From: Willaertia magna
Lineage: Eukaryota; Heterolobosea; Eutetramitea; Acrasida; Naegleriidae
DNA length: 19,910 nucleotides
Reading direction: 5' to 3'
NCBI GenBank assembly: GCA_902984215.1
Contig: CADWAF010000602.1
Coordinates: 1-19,910 of the forward strand
This document shows, in pieces, positions 1-9,527 of this stretch. A program made the position numbers and the translations under genes. A model generated the notes under the pieces. The model searched no databases. It had not been told where the DNA came from and was given only the letters and a program-made list of their open reading frames with translations. The first letter of the stretch is position 1. Each line of letters begins with the position of its first letter.

Positions 1-2903
1 TACTCTCCCTTTACATCAATATTAGCATTTAATTCTTTTTCTAATTGTTTCTTCTTTTTATAAAATTGATATTCATTAGTTAATTGTAATCTAGCAAATG
101 TATCTTTTAAATTATGAAAAACATCTTGTTTCATTAAAGATAATGCATCAATATCAATTGGTTCTCTTACTCCATTAGTATTTTGCATTGATTTCATTCT
201 TAGTGTAAAGTTAGCAACTACTTGTTTCTTAGTTGAATTTGGTAAATTTACTTCTAAAACTGAACTTTCATTTAAATAAGTTGTCATCATTTTACTAACA
301 ATTTTATCAATCTGTGTTGTTGCTTCTTTTGTTGTTTTACCATGATTATTATTGTTATTATTAGTAACTATCGTTGATGAGCTTTGACTAATAGCATTAT
401 TATTATTAGTGAGTGCAATAATATTACTATTACTGGTATTAGTTGTATTTGCAGAAGATAAACTTAATGTTGAAACTGCATTTGAAGTCAAAGTAGTACC
501 AGTAATATTATTATTACCATTATTATTAGGTGGTGATGGTGGATGTTGTAATAAACTATCTTCAGTCATTGGTGAAGTTGAAATACTTGAACCTATATCG
601 CTATTACTTCCACCAAATTTATTACTATTATTAACAATCACCCCAAGTGTTGGATTCACAATTATTCCTTTGTCAGCAATACTATCATTTGATGAATTTA
701 CGTCATTATTATGTTGATCTTTCAAACCTTCCATTAAGAAATTAGTATTTGCCTTCTTCTTACCACCTTCAACCTTTACATACTTTTCTAGTTGTTCAAC
801 TAATTCGAAAATTAAATAGTTTTCTAAGGAGAATTCTCTTTCACAATATTGTTGTAAGATATGTCTTGCTTCATCATCTTCTAAATAGATTTCAAAATCT
901 GTTTTCTTACCAACATTATCTTGTGTTGTTAATTCTGATTTACCATCACATCTACGTTGTCTTAAAACTACGGCTACTTTTTGTAAAACATGAACAAAAC
1001 AAATAAATCCAGCACAACCAATAATTAATAATGATAATTCAAGTAAAATAAAGAATAAACCATGTACAATATAAGATGTAATAATCGTTTCAATTTGATA
1101 TTTTGAAATTGTTCTATGTCTCATATCTAAAATAAATAATATAATACCAAATATAACAGCTGGAATGAAAAATAGAAATTCTAATCTATAATATAAAGGA
1201 TCATCGAAAAAGAAGTACCATCTAACTTTTGCTTTAACGAATAGAGATTTACCATTAACTATTAAATCAATAAGAATAGAAAGAATACCTGTAGGAACCA
1301 CTAACCCAAGAAGTGCTGCTAACTTAATATAAGTACTAATATCTGTGACTGATGTTGAAACTTGAACCTTAGCTGCAACAACTACAATTAAAAAGATACA
1401 AAGAGCAGTGACTACTAAAAGTACCATAATTATTGCAACCATAAAGATTTTCCAATTAGCTAACTTTGAAAGAATACGTAATGTTTGTAAACGATTATCA
1501 TCTTTCTTTTTACTTTCTTCTTTCATTGTTTTTCTCTTTTCTTGTTTATTTGGTTTCTTTGTAAATTGTACTCTAATTGTTCTATAAAGATTTCTAGTAA
1601 AGAAATAACGTAAGGCACTCAAAACGTATAAGAAACCTAAAACTAGATAAAATTCAACTTCAAAAGCACTAATCATTTCAATAATAGCTAAATTTTGTGC
1701 TTGAAAGATCAATGCTAATAAAGAATATAATACTGCAATTGCACATACAAATGCATTAATTAAGAAACGACTTTTAATTGGTTGTTCCTTATGTGAAATT
1801 AATAAAACTAATAAAATTGCAAGAGAAAATGTTAAAATTATTGCATATCTTGCATATCTCATCTTAACGTAAACATCAGTTGCTGTTGATTGAAAATTTG
1901 AAATTGTTGCTTGACATTGTTTTGCATTAAATGTTTGTAATGAATAAGTAGTTTGTTGTAAATTTGATTGTAAATCCTTTACGTGTTTTACAACATCATT
2001 CATTGTTTTTGTTGAGGTAGCACTGGAACTTGTCAAAATGTTTGAAACATCAAAAAATCCAAACCATCTCTTCATGTTATTGTTCCAATTTGATGAAATG
2101 GTATCATTCCATTTCATTGTTAGAAATTCATAATAATCAATTTCTAAAGAAAAAAAGTATAGATTACTTATACTTGTTGTATTAGATGTTTCACCTAATA
2201 AATCATACAAACAATTAGTTGAAACATATTGAAAATCCATTGAAATATCATACTTATTAGAAGAGAAACTATTTTTAGAAATCAATGAACCACTTCTAAA
2301 TAAAGCTTCATCATCTGTTTTGTTTGGTTTTTGATATCCACTCAATGACATTTTATCTTTCAAAATATTTGAAAAATCAATTTGAATTGGCAGTAAATTT
2401 GCTCTATTTGTAATTGCAAATAAATTATATACAGATTTAGAATTTTCTAAAAGCTCGCCAACTGTAATATTTAATCTATTTGCTTGTTTCCATCCATTTA
2501 TAGTTGGAATGGTAGATGTTGTATCATCTGACCTTGCTAATGTAGAGTAATATTGTCTACCATTACCATCTGTCAACATTGAGGACTTTATTTTGTTTGG
2601 TATACTTGTAGAGAAGCCAAACAAATGAAGTAGAAAGTAATTGGTTCTACCAAATGTTACAGTCCATTGTAGTGCACCGTTGGTTTTAGGACAGGTACTG
2701 GTATAGTTCTTTGCATCTGAAGGAAGAGGTATTGTTGTATAAGTTGCAACTATTTTACTCTCCATAGCTGAGGAGGGTGTTGGAAAAACTAAACAACTAT
2801 CTTCTTGACCTGTAACAGTAATGATTGTTGGTAAAAGCGTAATTACATTTATCATAATAACAAAGGTTATAAAAATTAAAGAGGAGAAAGTATTCCGTGT
2901 CAT
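1..2903 (-). CDS. 7TM receptor-like protein with C-terminal RGS domain (3' end missing)
   Basis: An uninterrupted minus-strand reading frame runs from ATG at 2903-2901 to the window edge (967 codons, no stop), so the C-terminus is missing. A hydrophobic signal peptide covers about residues 5-32. An ectodomain to about 348 has several N-X-S/T sites. Seven hydrophobic segments follow at about 349-368, 379-402, 413-433, 478-502, 520-545, 568-592 and 612-640. The tail carries an RGS domain: the first part at about 667-705 (YLEDDEARHILQQYCEREFS, then LENYLIFELVEQLEKY), and the rest from about 863 to the edge (KIVSKMMTTYLNESSVLEVN, later DVFHNLKDTFARLQLTNEYQF). About 150 residues of Asn/Ser/Thr-rich sequence separate the two parts. 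RGS domains accelerate GTP hydrolysis by G-alpha subunits; fused to 7TM they form receptor-RGS proteins, as in plant AtRGS1. The ligand is unknown. No intron is seen. Confidence 0.85.
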   Translation of the reverse strand, partial: MTRNTFSSLIFITFVIMINVITLLPTIITVTGQEDSCLVFPTPSSAMESKIVATYTTIPLPSDAKNYTSTCPKTNGALQWTVTFGRTNYFLLHLFGFSTSIPNKIKSSMLTDGNGRQYYSTLARSDDTTSTIPTINGWKQANRLNITVGELLENSKSVYNLFAITNRANLLPIQIDFSNILKDKMSLSGYQKPNKTDDEALFRSGSLISKNSFSSNKYDISMDFQYVSTNCLYDLLGETSNTTSISNLYFFSLEIDYYEFLTMKWNDTISSNWNNNMKRWFGFFDVSNILTSSSATSTKTMNDVVKHVKDLQSNLQQTTYSLQTFNAKQCQATISNFQSTATDVYVKMRYARYAIILTFSLAILLVLLISHKEQPIKSRFLINAFVCAIAVLYSLLALIFQAQNLAIIEMISAFEVEFYLVLGFLYVLSALRYFFTRNLYRTIRVQFTKKPNKQEKRKTMKEESKKKDDNRLQTLRILSKLANWKIFMVAIIMVLLVVTALCIFLIVVVAAKVQVSTSVTDISTYIKLAALLGLVVPTGILSILIDLIVNGKSLFVKAKVRWYFFFDDPLYYRLEFLFFIPAVIFGIILFILDMRHRTISKYQIETIITSYIVHGLFFILLELSLLIIGCAGFICFVHVLQKVAVVLRQRRCDGKSELTTQDNVGKKTDFEIYLEDDEARHILQQYCEREFSLENYLIFELVEQLEKYVKVEGGKKKANTNFLMEGLKDQHNNDVNSSNDSIADKGIIVNPTLGVIVNNSNKFGGSNSDIGSSISTSPMTEDSLLQHPPSPPNNNGNNNITGTTLTSNAVSTLSLSSANTTNTSNSNIIALTNNNNAISQSSSTIVTNNNNNNHGKTTKEATTQIDKIVSKMMTTYLNESSVLEVNLPNSTKKQVVANFTLRMKSMQNTNGVREPIDIDALSLMKQDVFHNLKDTFARLQLTNEYQFYKKKKQLEKELNANIDVKGE
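340..720 (-). repeat. Asn/Ser/Thr-rich low-complexity coding tract inside the RGS domain
   Basis: AAT/ACT/AGT-rich trinucleotide sequence (seen as ATT/AGT/ATTATT runs on the plus strand) encodes repeated Asn, Ser and Thr within the receptor's RGS domain, between its N-terminal and C-terminal helices. The reading frame stays open through it. Such tracts are prone to length change by slippage. The plus-strand open frames over it are only its complement. Confidence 0.7.
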
Positions 2904-3101
2904 TATAGGGTGTCGTTTTTGCTTCTTTTTTTTCAAGGATTATTTCGCAACATTTAACAATTGATGTTTCCCATTAAAGGAATTGGCTTCCTGCTTTTCG
3001 AATAGCATGAATTTGGTGGGATTGGAACATAATTGTGCTGGAAAATGGTTAGTTTGGGAATCCATTCCACTCAAATAATGATTTGTGCTTGTAATTGGTT
3101 T

Positions 3102-4816
3102 TTATGTAATGTGGGTGATTACAAAGTCACTAACGATGTCCACATCTTTGCTATGGATGACAAACGCATGTTTTGTGTCAAAAGTTACTCTGTTTTGTTT
3201 CGAAAGATTTAGATGGAATTTTGATGTATCCATACCAATTTCATTGCTAAGGTGATCTTTAGAAGTGTCCATTGGAGATGAGGCAATAGTTTTGTCACTA
3301 ATGAATTCTCTTTTAGGGCATCTGCTCTCCTCAAGAATGTTTACTATCTGACGACAAAATTCTTCATCGTTGATTTTATTCTTATCAATAAGGGAAGATC
3401 TATGGCCATCAACAAACACAACATCGTATACCTCCTCTAGGAAGCTTATTAAATGTAGACGAGGAACCCAATCATCTGCAGTACTAAATATTGTGAAAAT
3501 TTCATCTCTTTTCCATCTCATTACTCTTTTATATGTTGTTTCTATCTTATTTTCGACACCAAAATTATCCATAATTTCTTTAAATTCGTGATTGGCTAAA
3601 TATGGTAAATTAGTTAAAATTCTAAAAAGAATAGTAATGGCCAAATATTAAAAAATACAACAAAAGATAAAACTTACCTCTTACTAGCCATATAATAAGG
3701 TATTATAGGTACAAGAATAGGTTCACTCCTTCTAACCCATCTTAAAATACTTGGCGGAATTAATTTTGTAAGTATGGATGTGCTTAAAAATGTTAATACT
3801 TTTCTTGAACCGTCTTTGACAATGTACTTTAAATAAGAACTTCCATTGGGCGTTTTTGACATAAATTGTACTGTTGGATAATAAAAATATATCCTTCCCA
3901 AAGTTTTGGACAATACAAAATTAGCAAATTGTTTTCTGTCACTTAATATGGATTCTTTAAATTCTTTACAAGTTTGTATACTTTCTTCTGTTACAGTAAA
4001 TAACCTTTCCATAACTTTACTAATAATTAAGCATCCGACAGAATGTCCCATCAAATGAATTTTAACATTATTATTTTGATTATTTTTTATCCATTGTTTT
4101 GTTAAATGTTGAATAATGAAAGTATGATAATCAATCTGGTCTTCTAATGTATATTTTTCAATTGTTTCATCCTTTGAATGAATACTCCAAGAAGGTGGGT
4201 AATATAAGGAATGACCTCTTAAACTAACAGAAATTAATAAGAATTTTCTGTTTGGATGTTTCTTTTTTAATTTTTCACTTAGTAGTTTCATGTACTCGAA
4301 ATAAATTAAACAAGAACCTGGATTTCCTGGAATTAAATAATAAATATCTTGAACATCTTGTAAAGATGGTTCTTCCCCTTCAAAAAAGTGGAAAGTTTCA
4401 TTAGTATTTGTTAAATAAATATATTCTACTTCAACCCCTTTAGTGACATTTCCATTATGGAAGACGTCAATGATAGATAAAGGTTTGGAACAAGAATAGG
4501 TATTGAAAAAGGATGAGCTAGAGGGTATTTCAATAAATTTATGTTTAGGAAGAGTAGGTATTATTCCTTCTTCATATTCTTTAATCATTCTACTTTCTAT
4601 CTTCTTATCAAATAGATGTTTATCGGAAAATTGAGAAGTTTTAAATAAATAAATAAAAAGTCTATAAACAATATAAATTATAGAAATCCAAGAGAGAAAA
4701 TCAAAAAATGTTATTGGAATCATTTCTATCTTATTGTTGTCATCTTGTTCGGCTTTGCAAAAAACAATGAATAGGTACAAAAGCAACAAAAAGGCAAAAG
4801 TGTTTGCTTTTATCAT
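3102..4816 (-). CDS. LDAH: Lipid-droplet-associated hydrolase (LDAH-type alpha/beta hydrolase), two exons
   Basis: Exon 1 is 4816-3678 and exon 2 is 3621-3102, joined across a 56-nt intron (3622-3677, GTAAGT to TTTTTAG) with the phase preserved, giving 552 residues. The N-terminus has a signal-peptide-like stretch (about 5-20) and a second hydrophobic segment (about 36-58), so membrane attachment is likely. Family hallmarks are IPGNPG at 162-167, the DQIDYHTFI element near 226-234, and the nucleophile elbow GHSVG with Ser259. A TADDW motif with Asp429/430 and a KHAFV motif with His531 fit the rest of the catalytic triad. About 90 residues lie between the Asp and His motifs, including a repeated MDTSK (498-502 and 511-515). 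Family members act on neutral lipids or sterol esters at lipid droplets or the ER; the exact substrate is uncertain. Confidence 0.83.
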
Positions 4817-5535
4817 CTTATTTTTTTAAAAACAAAAAATGTCTGTTTATTCCTTGAATTTCGTTTCATCACATAACAGAAGAAAACTAATTACCAACAG
4901 TAAATACAAAGAAATGAAGATGTCATTTTCAATTATTATCAGGGTTATCGTAGGATTTACTATTTAAAAAGGAATGACGAATTTAATTAACTGATGGATG
5001 TTTTCCTTGTCTAGACATAAAACACAAATGCCCTCGGAAAAAACCAAGTCAGCTCAACACCATTCAAAGAATAGATGTTTTTTAAGGTAGAACTAAAGGG
5101 CATTTTTTGTTGTCCCATAAATTGTCATTTAATTTTTTGCAAAAATCGAACAGTGTAGCCGGCAGAATTCCCGCCAATAACTTTTACAGCAATTATTTTG
5201 TAATTTTAAACACATTTTAGAAAATAAACATAAGTTTTATGTTTTAATTTATAAAAATAATAATACTTTTATTTGGTTTATTAATTATATACAAGGTGTT
5301 AGTTATAAAAATGTGATCCGTAAAATAAATAAAAAGTGCGTGGATTGGTTTAGACATTTTATTTTTCGAAATCTTTTTCAAAATTTTAATTTTTTTTCAA
5401 TTCATAGCTTCGTTGAACGGGTCGTCGACGACCATTCAGTGCTACCTTAATGGTGGCATTGTTAATTACTGTCTTGAAGAAAGACAAATCTTATTCCCAA
5501 AAAATTGAAGCGGCAATCTTAGAGTTACAGAAAAA
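4817..5535. promoter_or_regulatory. Divergent intergenic region between the hydrolase and pentaspan genes
   Basis: No convincing open frame lies in these 719 bases. The two flanking genes are transcribed away from each other, so both promoters should be here. Most of it is AT-rich, with two GC-richer islands: around 5155-5175 and around 5405-5460, the latter holding a 14-bp palindrome. The pentaspan ATG at 5536 is preceded by an A-run (cagaaaaa). The region is longer than the other intergenic gaps here (64 to about 250 bases), which fits shared regulation. No classical TATA element is claimed. Confidence 0.55.
5420..5433. promoter_or_regulatory. Perfect 14-bp GC-rich palindrome (GGTCGTCGACGACC)
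   Basis: The bases read identically on both strands and stand out in an otherwise AT-rich promoter region, 103 bp before the pentaspan start codon. A homodimeric transcription factor site is a reasonable inference, but no known factor is assigned. Confidence 0.45.
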
Positions 5536-7916
5536 ATGGCAAAAGAATTAACCTTATTTCTTCTTGTAGTTTTGTTTGCCTTAGTGTCAAGTTCTCAACA
5601 GATTGAATTTAAAGTTACCAGAGTAGGTGGAGTAAGATCCACTTGGCCTTCAAATGAACAATTATTTGAAACAGGTGCTTGGATAGAATATTTGATATTT
5701 ATAGCTATAATAGGAGGAGGTATATTAATACTAGGACTTTTATTTTTCTTATTTGATGTGGTCTTTTGGTGTTGTAGGAGATGCACTGGATTAAATAAAT
5801 TTAAAGATTTTGATGCTTATACTTTTGGAAAAGGTTATTCAAACAGTAAATTAGGATGCTATTCAGTTATAGTTTTTATATTATATTCAATAATTATCGC
5901 TTCTGCTCTTGCAAGCATTGTTTTTAGTGGACTTTTTACATCTAATTTATCTCAATCATTAAGTGGAATAGATAGAACTTTTACCAACGTAAATAATATA
6001 ATGCCAGAATTAAGTACTCAAATGAAAAAGTTCCATACTAAGCTTAATATATTATCCAAACCTTTCCTTAAGTATCTTGATGACGTTTCTACAATACAGA
6101 AACCTATGAATAATATTCAAAATATACTTAGTGATGCCGGAAGTGTTTTACTCAATGAAAAGGATAAATCATCAAATTTTGGAGATAAAATTAATGAATT
6201 AAAAACTTACCTTAATAATTTAAATTCTAAACATCCCTCAAACCCAATTAATTCATCTAACATTCCAGACATTCAAACAACCATTCAAACAAAATTAGAA
6301 GAGGCACTCAAAGCAGGTAAGTTAAAAGAAATATTTAATTATTTAATATTATTTCTCCTGATAAAGTTGACGATGCACAAGGTCAAATAACACGAGGTAT
6401 TGAAACTTATAAATCAAATATTAATACTGTAAGATATAATTTAAATAACTTAGCGTCTACATCACTTGGAACTACTGTGAAGCAGAAATCTGAAGAAATT
6501 TCCCAACCAATTTTGAAATTCCAAGAAGGCCTTGATAATTATTTACCAACCAATATTATATTTTCAGTTGTCAACAATACAGGCACAGCCAACATTACTT
6601 CAACTGCAGTTCAAATTACCTTTTTTATATTTCCGTTGTTGTTATATTTCTTTGTACTTGTGGGTGTATACAAGAGAAAGAAATGGCTTATCAAAATTCC
6701 AGCATGTATCACTCTATTTCTTTTCTCCTGTTACTTTTTATTTGCTGCAGTTCAAATATCATTTTTCATAGTCAATGGAGATACTTGCAATAACGTCCCA
6801 ACAAAACTAGATTATGTTATTTCAAAGGCAGTTAATGAAACCATGGGAAGAGATCCACTTTTGACATTTGGAACTACTATGCCTATAGCCTTGCGTAGTT
6901 TATTAACTTGTAATGAATCTTCTAATTCCTTTAAGGCATTGTTTGGAAGCTATAAAGCAATAAGTGAAAAGTTTGGGTTAGATAAAAAAGTTAGTGAATA
7001 TGTTAAGGATCAAGTTCAACCTTTCAACATGTCATCATACGCCAACAATATTAAAAAAGAAGCATTAAAATTCACTAGTTCAAGTCTTGGTTTTAGTTTT
7101 AATATTGCTCTAGGGTATAAAAAACAAGAGATTGAAGATTTGGAACAAAATATCCAAACTACAACAGACAAAGAAACATCTAATATTAAGACAATTCTTA
7201 ATGATTTGAATTCCTACAGTAGTAACAAGGGAATTACTTACACCCTCGACAATATTAAGGATTTCGATCCTAATAAGACTCCTTATAATGGAGATTCAAC
7301 AGCCACTGATCTAAAGAATAGAATAGATGATGTTTACCCTCGATATCAACAAGCCAAGAATGACTATGATAACACTCTTCCATTATTCCAGTCTATTAAA
7401 CAAACTTTAAATGATATCAACCAATTATATACTGTTTTAAATACTAAACTTGATAACGATATCTTTCCAGTTCCTGATTCAATATCTTCCAATGCCAATT
7501 TAATTGTAGATACTTTCTCCAACGTTATAGATTCTATAAACAAAAACGCTGGTAACTTTGTATTAAATTCAATTGGAGAAATGCTAGACGCAACCGTAGG
7601 TGTTGTAAAATGCGGCACTGTTGGTATTTTAACTTCTACCATTAATGATACCTTTTGCAACAATACAAAAATTTATGGTTTAGTTTTAGGGTTAACTGCC
7701 TTTATTACAGGGTTTATAATGGCAATAATGTTTATTGTTTTGCTAATTTTGGATAAGGTACTGTATTTCCAAATAGAAGCTATATCTGCCACAACCAGAG
7801 CTTCCTCCAGTAGAAATATGAAGCAGTTTGGATACATGAATGAAACTAAATTAAAACAACTAATTGATTCAGATGATGATACACATGAACTTAGTGACGT
7901 ATATTATACTCAATAG
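5536..7916 (+). CDS. Prominin/tweety-like pentaspan membrane protein, two exons
   Basis: Exons 5536-6316 and 6367-7916 join across a 50-nt intron (GTAAGT to AAAG) in matching phase, giving 776 residues; the second exon has an in-frame stop at 6336 just inside the intron. After a signal peptide (1-20) come TM1 (about 51-77), a cysteine cluster (79, 80, 83), TM2 (107-133), a long loop rich in coiled-coil-like sequence (about 134-340), TM3 (341-361), TM4 (369-395), a second long loop (about 396-694) and TM5 (about 697-725), then a short acidic tail. Five segments with two large extracellular loops and Cys after TM1 match the prominin topology; prominins bind cholesterol and shape membrane protrusions. 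Tweety-family channels share this layout and cannot be excluded. The call rests on topology, not on strong motifs. Confidence 0.65.
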
Positions 7917-8163
7917 GTAGGTGGTTTGGCCTAACTTTGTATTAGTAGTAAATATTTTTGTTTTCCAAAAAAACCCCTCTATTTTGGGATTATTTCTAAT
8001 TAAAGAGAATAAGAAACCTTTCAAAAAAGTAAGTTTTGCAAATTTAATATTCAAGATTTTTTCTAAAACTGTATTTTATCAAAAGATGAGAATGTTAAAA
8101 TTTCTATTTAAGCGTTATGATGTGTGCAGTATGGAGCAAGGCGAAATCAAAAAAAATCAAAAG

Positions 8164-9423
8164 ATGAACATTAATTTTAAGGTTATTGCAACCTTTAATG
8201 TTTTATTACTACTCACAATTAGTTTATATTCACAAGTTTTAAAACCCAATTTAGCTAATTTCAACCTCGAACAAGACCAATTGTTTTGTACTCGTTCCTT
8301 AAACGTGACATTAGCAGAGGCTGATCGTGTTGTAATAGATAATCCTTTGAAATGCTCTTCCACAGCTCAACCTCCTGCTTCTAGTGCTTCAAGCAATGTA
8401 GCTTTTGAAAACCTATCTTTTTATGTAAGTGGAAGAGGACTTCTTGGACTATCAGGTGTAAACACAACCCAACAAGTTGGTATATTAGACTTTTTAAGTT
8501 TTCGTAGCTTAGTTATCTACAACAGTACTGGGGGAAGTGATACAATCACCATTGGTCCTTCTAACTTGTTGTCAGTCATTTATTTAAATGAGTCTACAAG
8601 TGTCAACTATGGTTCAAAATTAATCCAACAAAGTCAAGCCACCCCTACTGAAAATTATCGTGTTGTGTACGTTACTCAAACATTTTCTACTGCTATTGGA
8701 AGTGTAACAATTGTTTCAGTGTTAACAGAAGCCCTCGCAAGTGCATCAGTCAATGTTACATTGGCAACTGGATTGGAAAGTAAGATTGATACTAATTTTA
8801 AAGTTCTTCCAGCAAGTATTGTTTCCTTTTTAACAATTGACAATCTTGATTTATCCAGTGTTATTCCTGCTACAGCCTCTCTTGATGGCGTATACTTAAT
8901 ATTAGATCACACTTTAATTAGCTTGTCTTCTAACAACATTTCTGCATTAGTTTCCACTAAACAAGACATTGATTTACCATACACCTCAAATGATAAGAGA
9001 CAAGTAATTAAAATTGCTTCAGGTGACCCTTCTATCCCAAACTCCTTTGTGTCAATCCCAAAGTCTGCAGTTTTAGGACAAAGTACCAGTGCCGTTCCTC
9101 AAATATTACAGGCATCAGATTTAGATGTTACTGTTGCAGGAATTACCACATCTCCCCTCAGTGAACAACAAAGTGATATCCAAAACTTACAGTTGGCAGA
9201 AAACTTAAATTTACCAAATGGAACAAATATTTCATTCTACAAGATTTTCGTTAACACTGCACTTGCACCTATTGTTCAATCCATTCAACAAAATCCAGGC
9301 GCTTCTAACTTTTTAGCAGTAGGTCCAATTTATTTAGGTGTACAAGAGGAAGCTCGTTCAAGCTGTCAATGCAGTGCTGATCAACAACAACAACCAACAT
9401 CTTCTCCTCAACCAGCACCTTAA
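8164..9423 (+). CDS. Secreted or surface protein of unknown family
   Basis: The frame stays open from 7921 but the first ATG is at 8086. The ATG at 8164, with A-rich context, is chosen because it places a clean signal peptide at residues 1-23 (FKVIATFNVLLLLTISLYSQ), giving 419 residues; a start at 8086 would add 26 residues ahead of it. The mature part is rich in Ser, Thr, Val, Asn and Ala with many N-X-S/T sites and alternating hydrophobic stretches suggesting beta structure. It ends in a Cys-Gln-Cys motif and a Gln/Pro-rich tail. There is no second membrane segment and no hydrophobic C-terminal tail of the GPI-signal type, so secretion is likely. No domain is recognised. It follows the pentaspan gene in the same direction, 247 bases downstream. 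Confidence 0.7.
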   Translation: MNINFKVIATFNVLLLLTISLYSQVLKPNLANFNLEQDQLFCTRSLNVTLAEADRVVIDNPLKCSSTAQPPASSASSNVAFENLSFYVSGRGLLGLSGVNTTQQVGILDFLSFRSLVIYNSTGGSDTITIGPSNLLSVIYLNESTSVNYGSKLIQQSQATPTENYRVVYVTQTFSTAIGSVTIVSVLTEALASASVNVTLATGLESKIDTNFKVLPASIVSFLTIDNLDLSSVIPATASLDGVYLILDHTLISLSSNNISALVSTKQDIDLPYTSNDKRQVIKIASGDPSIPNSFVSIPKSAVLGQSTSAVPQILQASDLDVTVAGITTSPLSEQQSDIQNLQLAENLNLPNGTNISFYKIFVNTALAPIVQSIQQNPGASNFLAVGPIYLGVQEEARSSCQCSADQQQQPTSSPQPAP

Positions 9424-9527
9424 ACTTTACGAACTGTGAAATTCATTAATAAATAGCAGATGGTAGTAATATTCTTTGTGTGAACTACGTCATCTTTGAC
9501 AACTTGTGACTTTTTGTAACAAAAAAA

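Noticed and set aside
409..1006. Plus-strand open frames opposite the receptor gene
   Set aside because: They are the complement of the Asn-rich and RGS coding sequence on the minus strand, with repetitive Leu/Val composition and no independent support.
3370..3591. Plus-strand frame opposite the hydrolase second exon
   Set aside because: Antisense shadow of a coding exon with family motifs; no domain, no good start context.
5400..5470. Possible tRNA or small RNA gene in the GC-richer island
   Set aside because: No A-box or B-box consensus, and no cloverleaf pairing could be found; only the palindrome stands out.
7921..8163. N-terminal extension of the secreted protein
   Set aside because: The open stretch begins without ATG; the first ATG (8086) would bury the signal peptide 26 residues further in. 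The later ATG at 8164 is better, although 8086 is not fully excluded.
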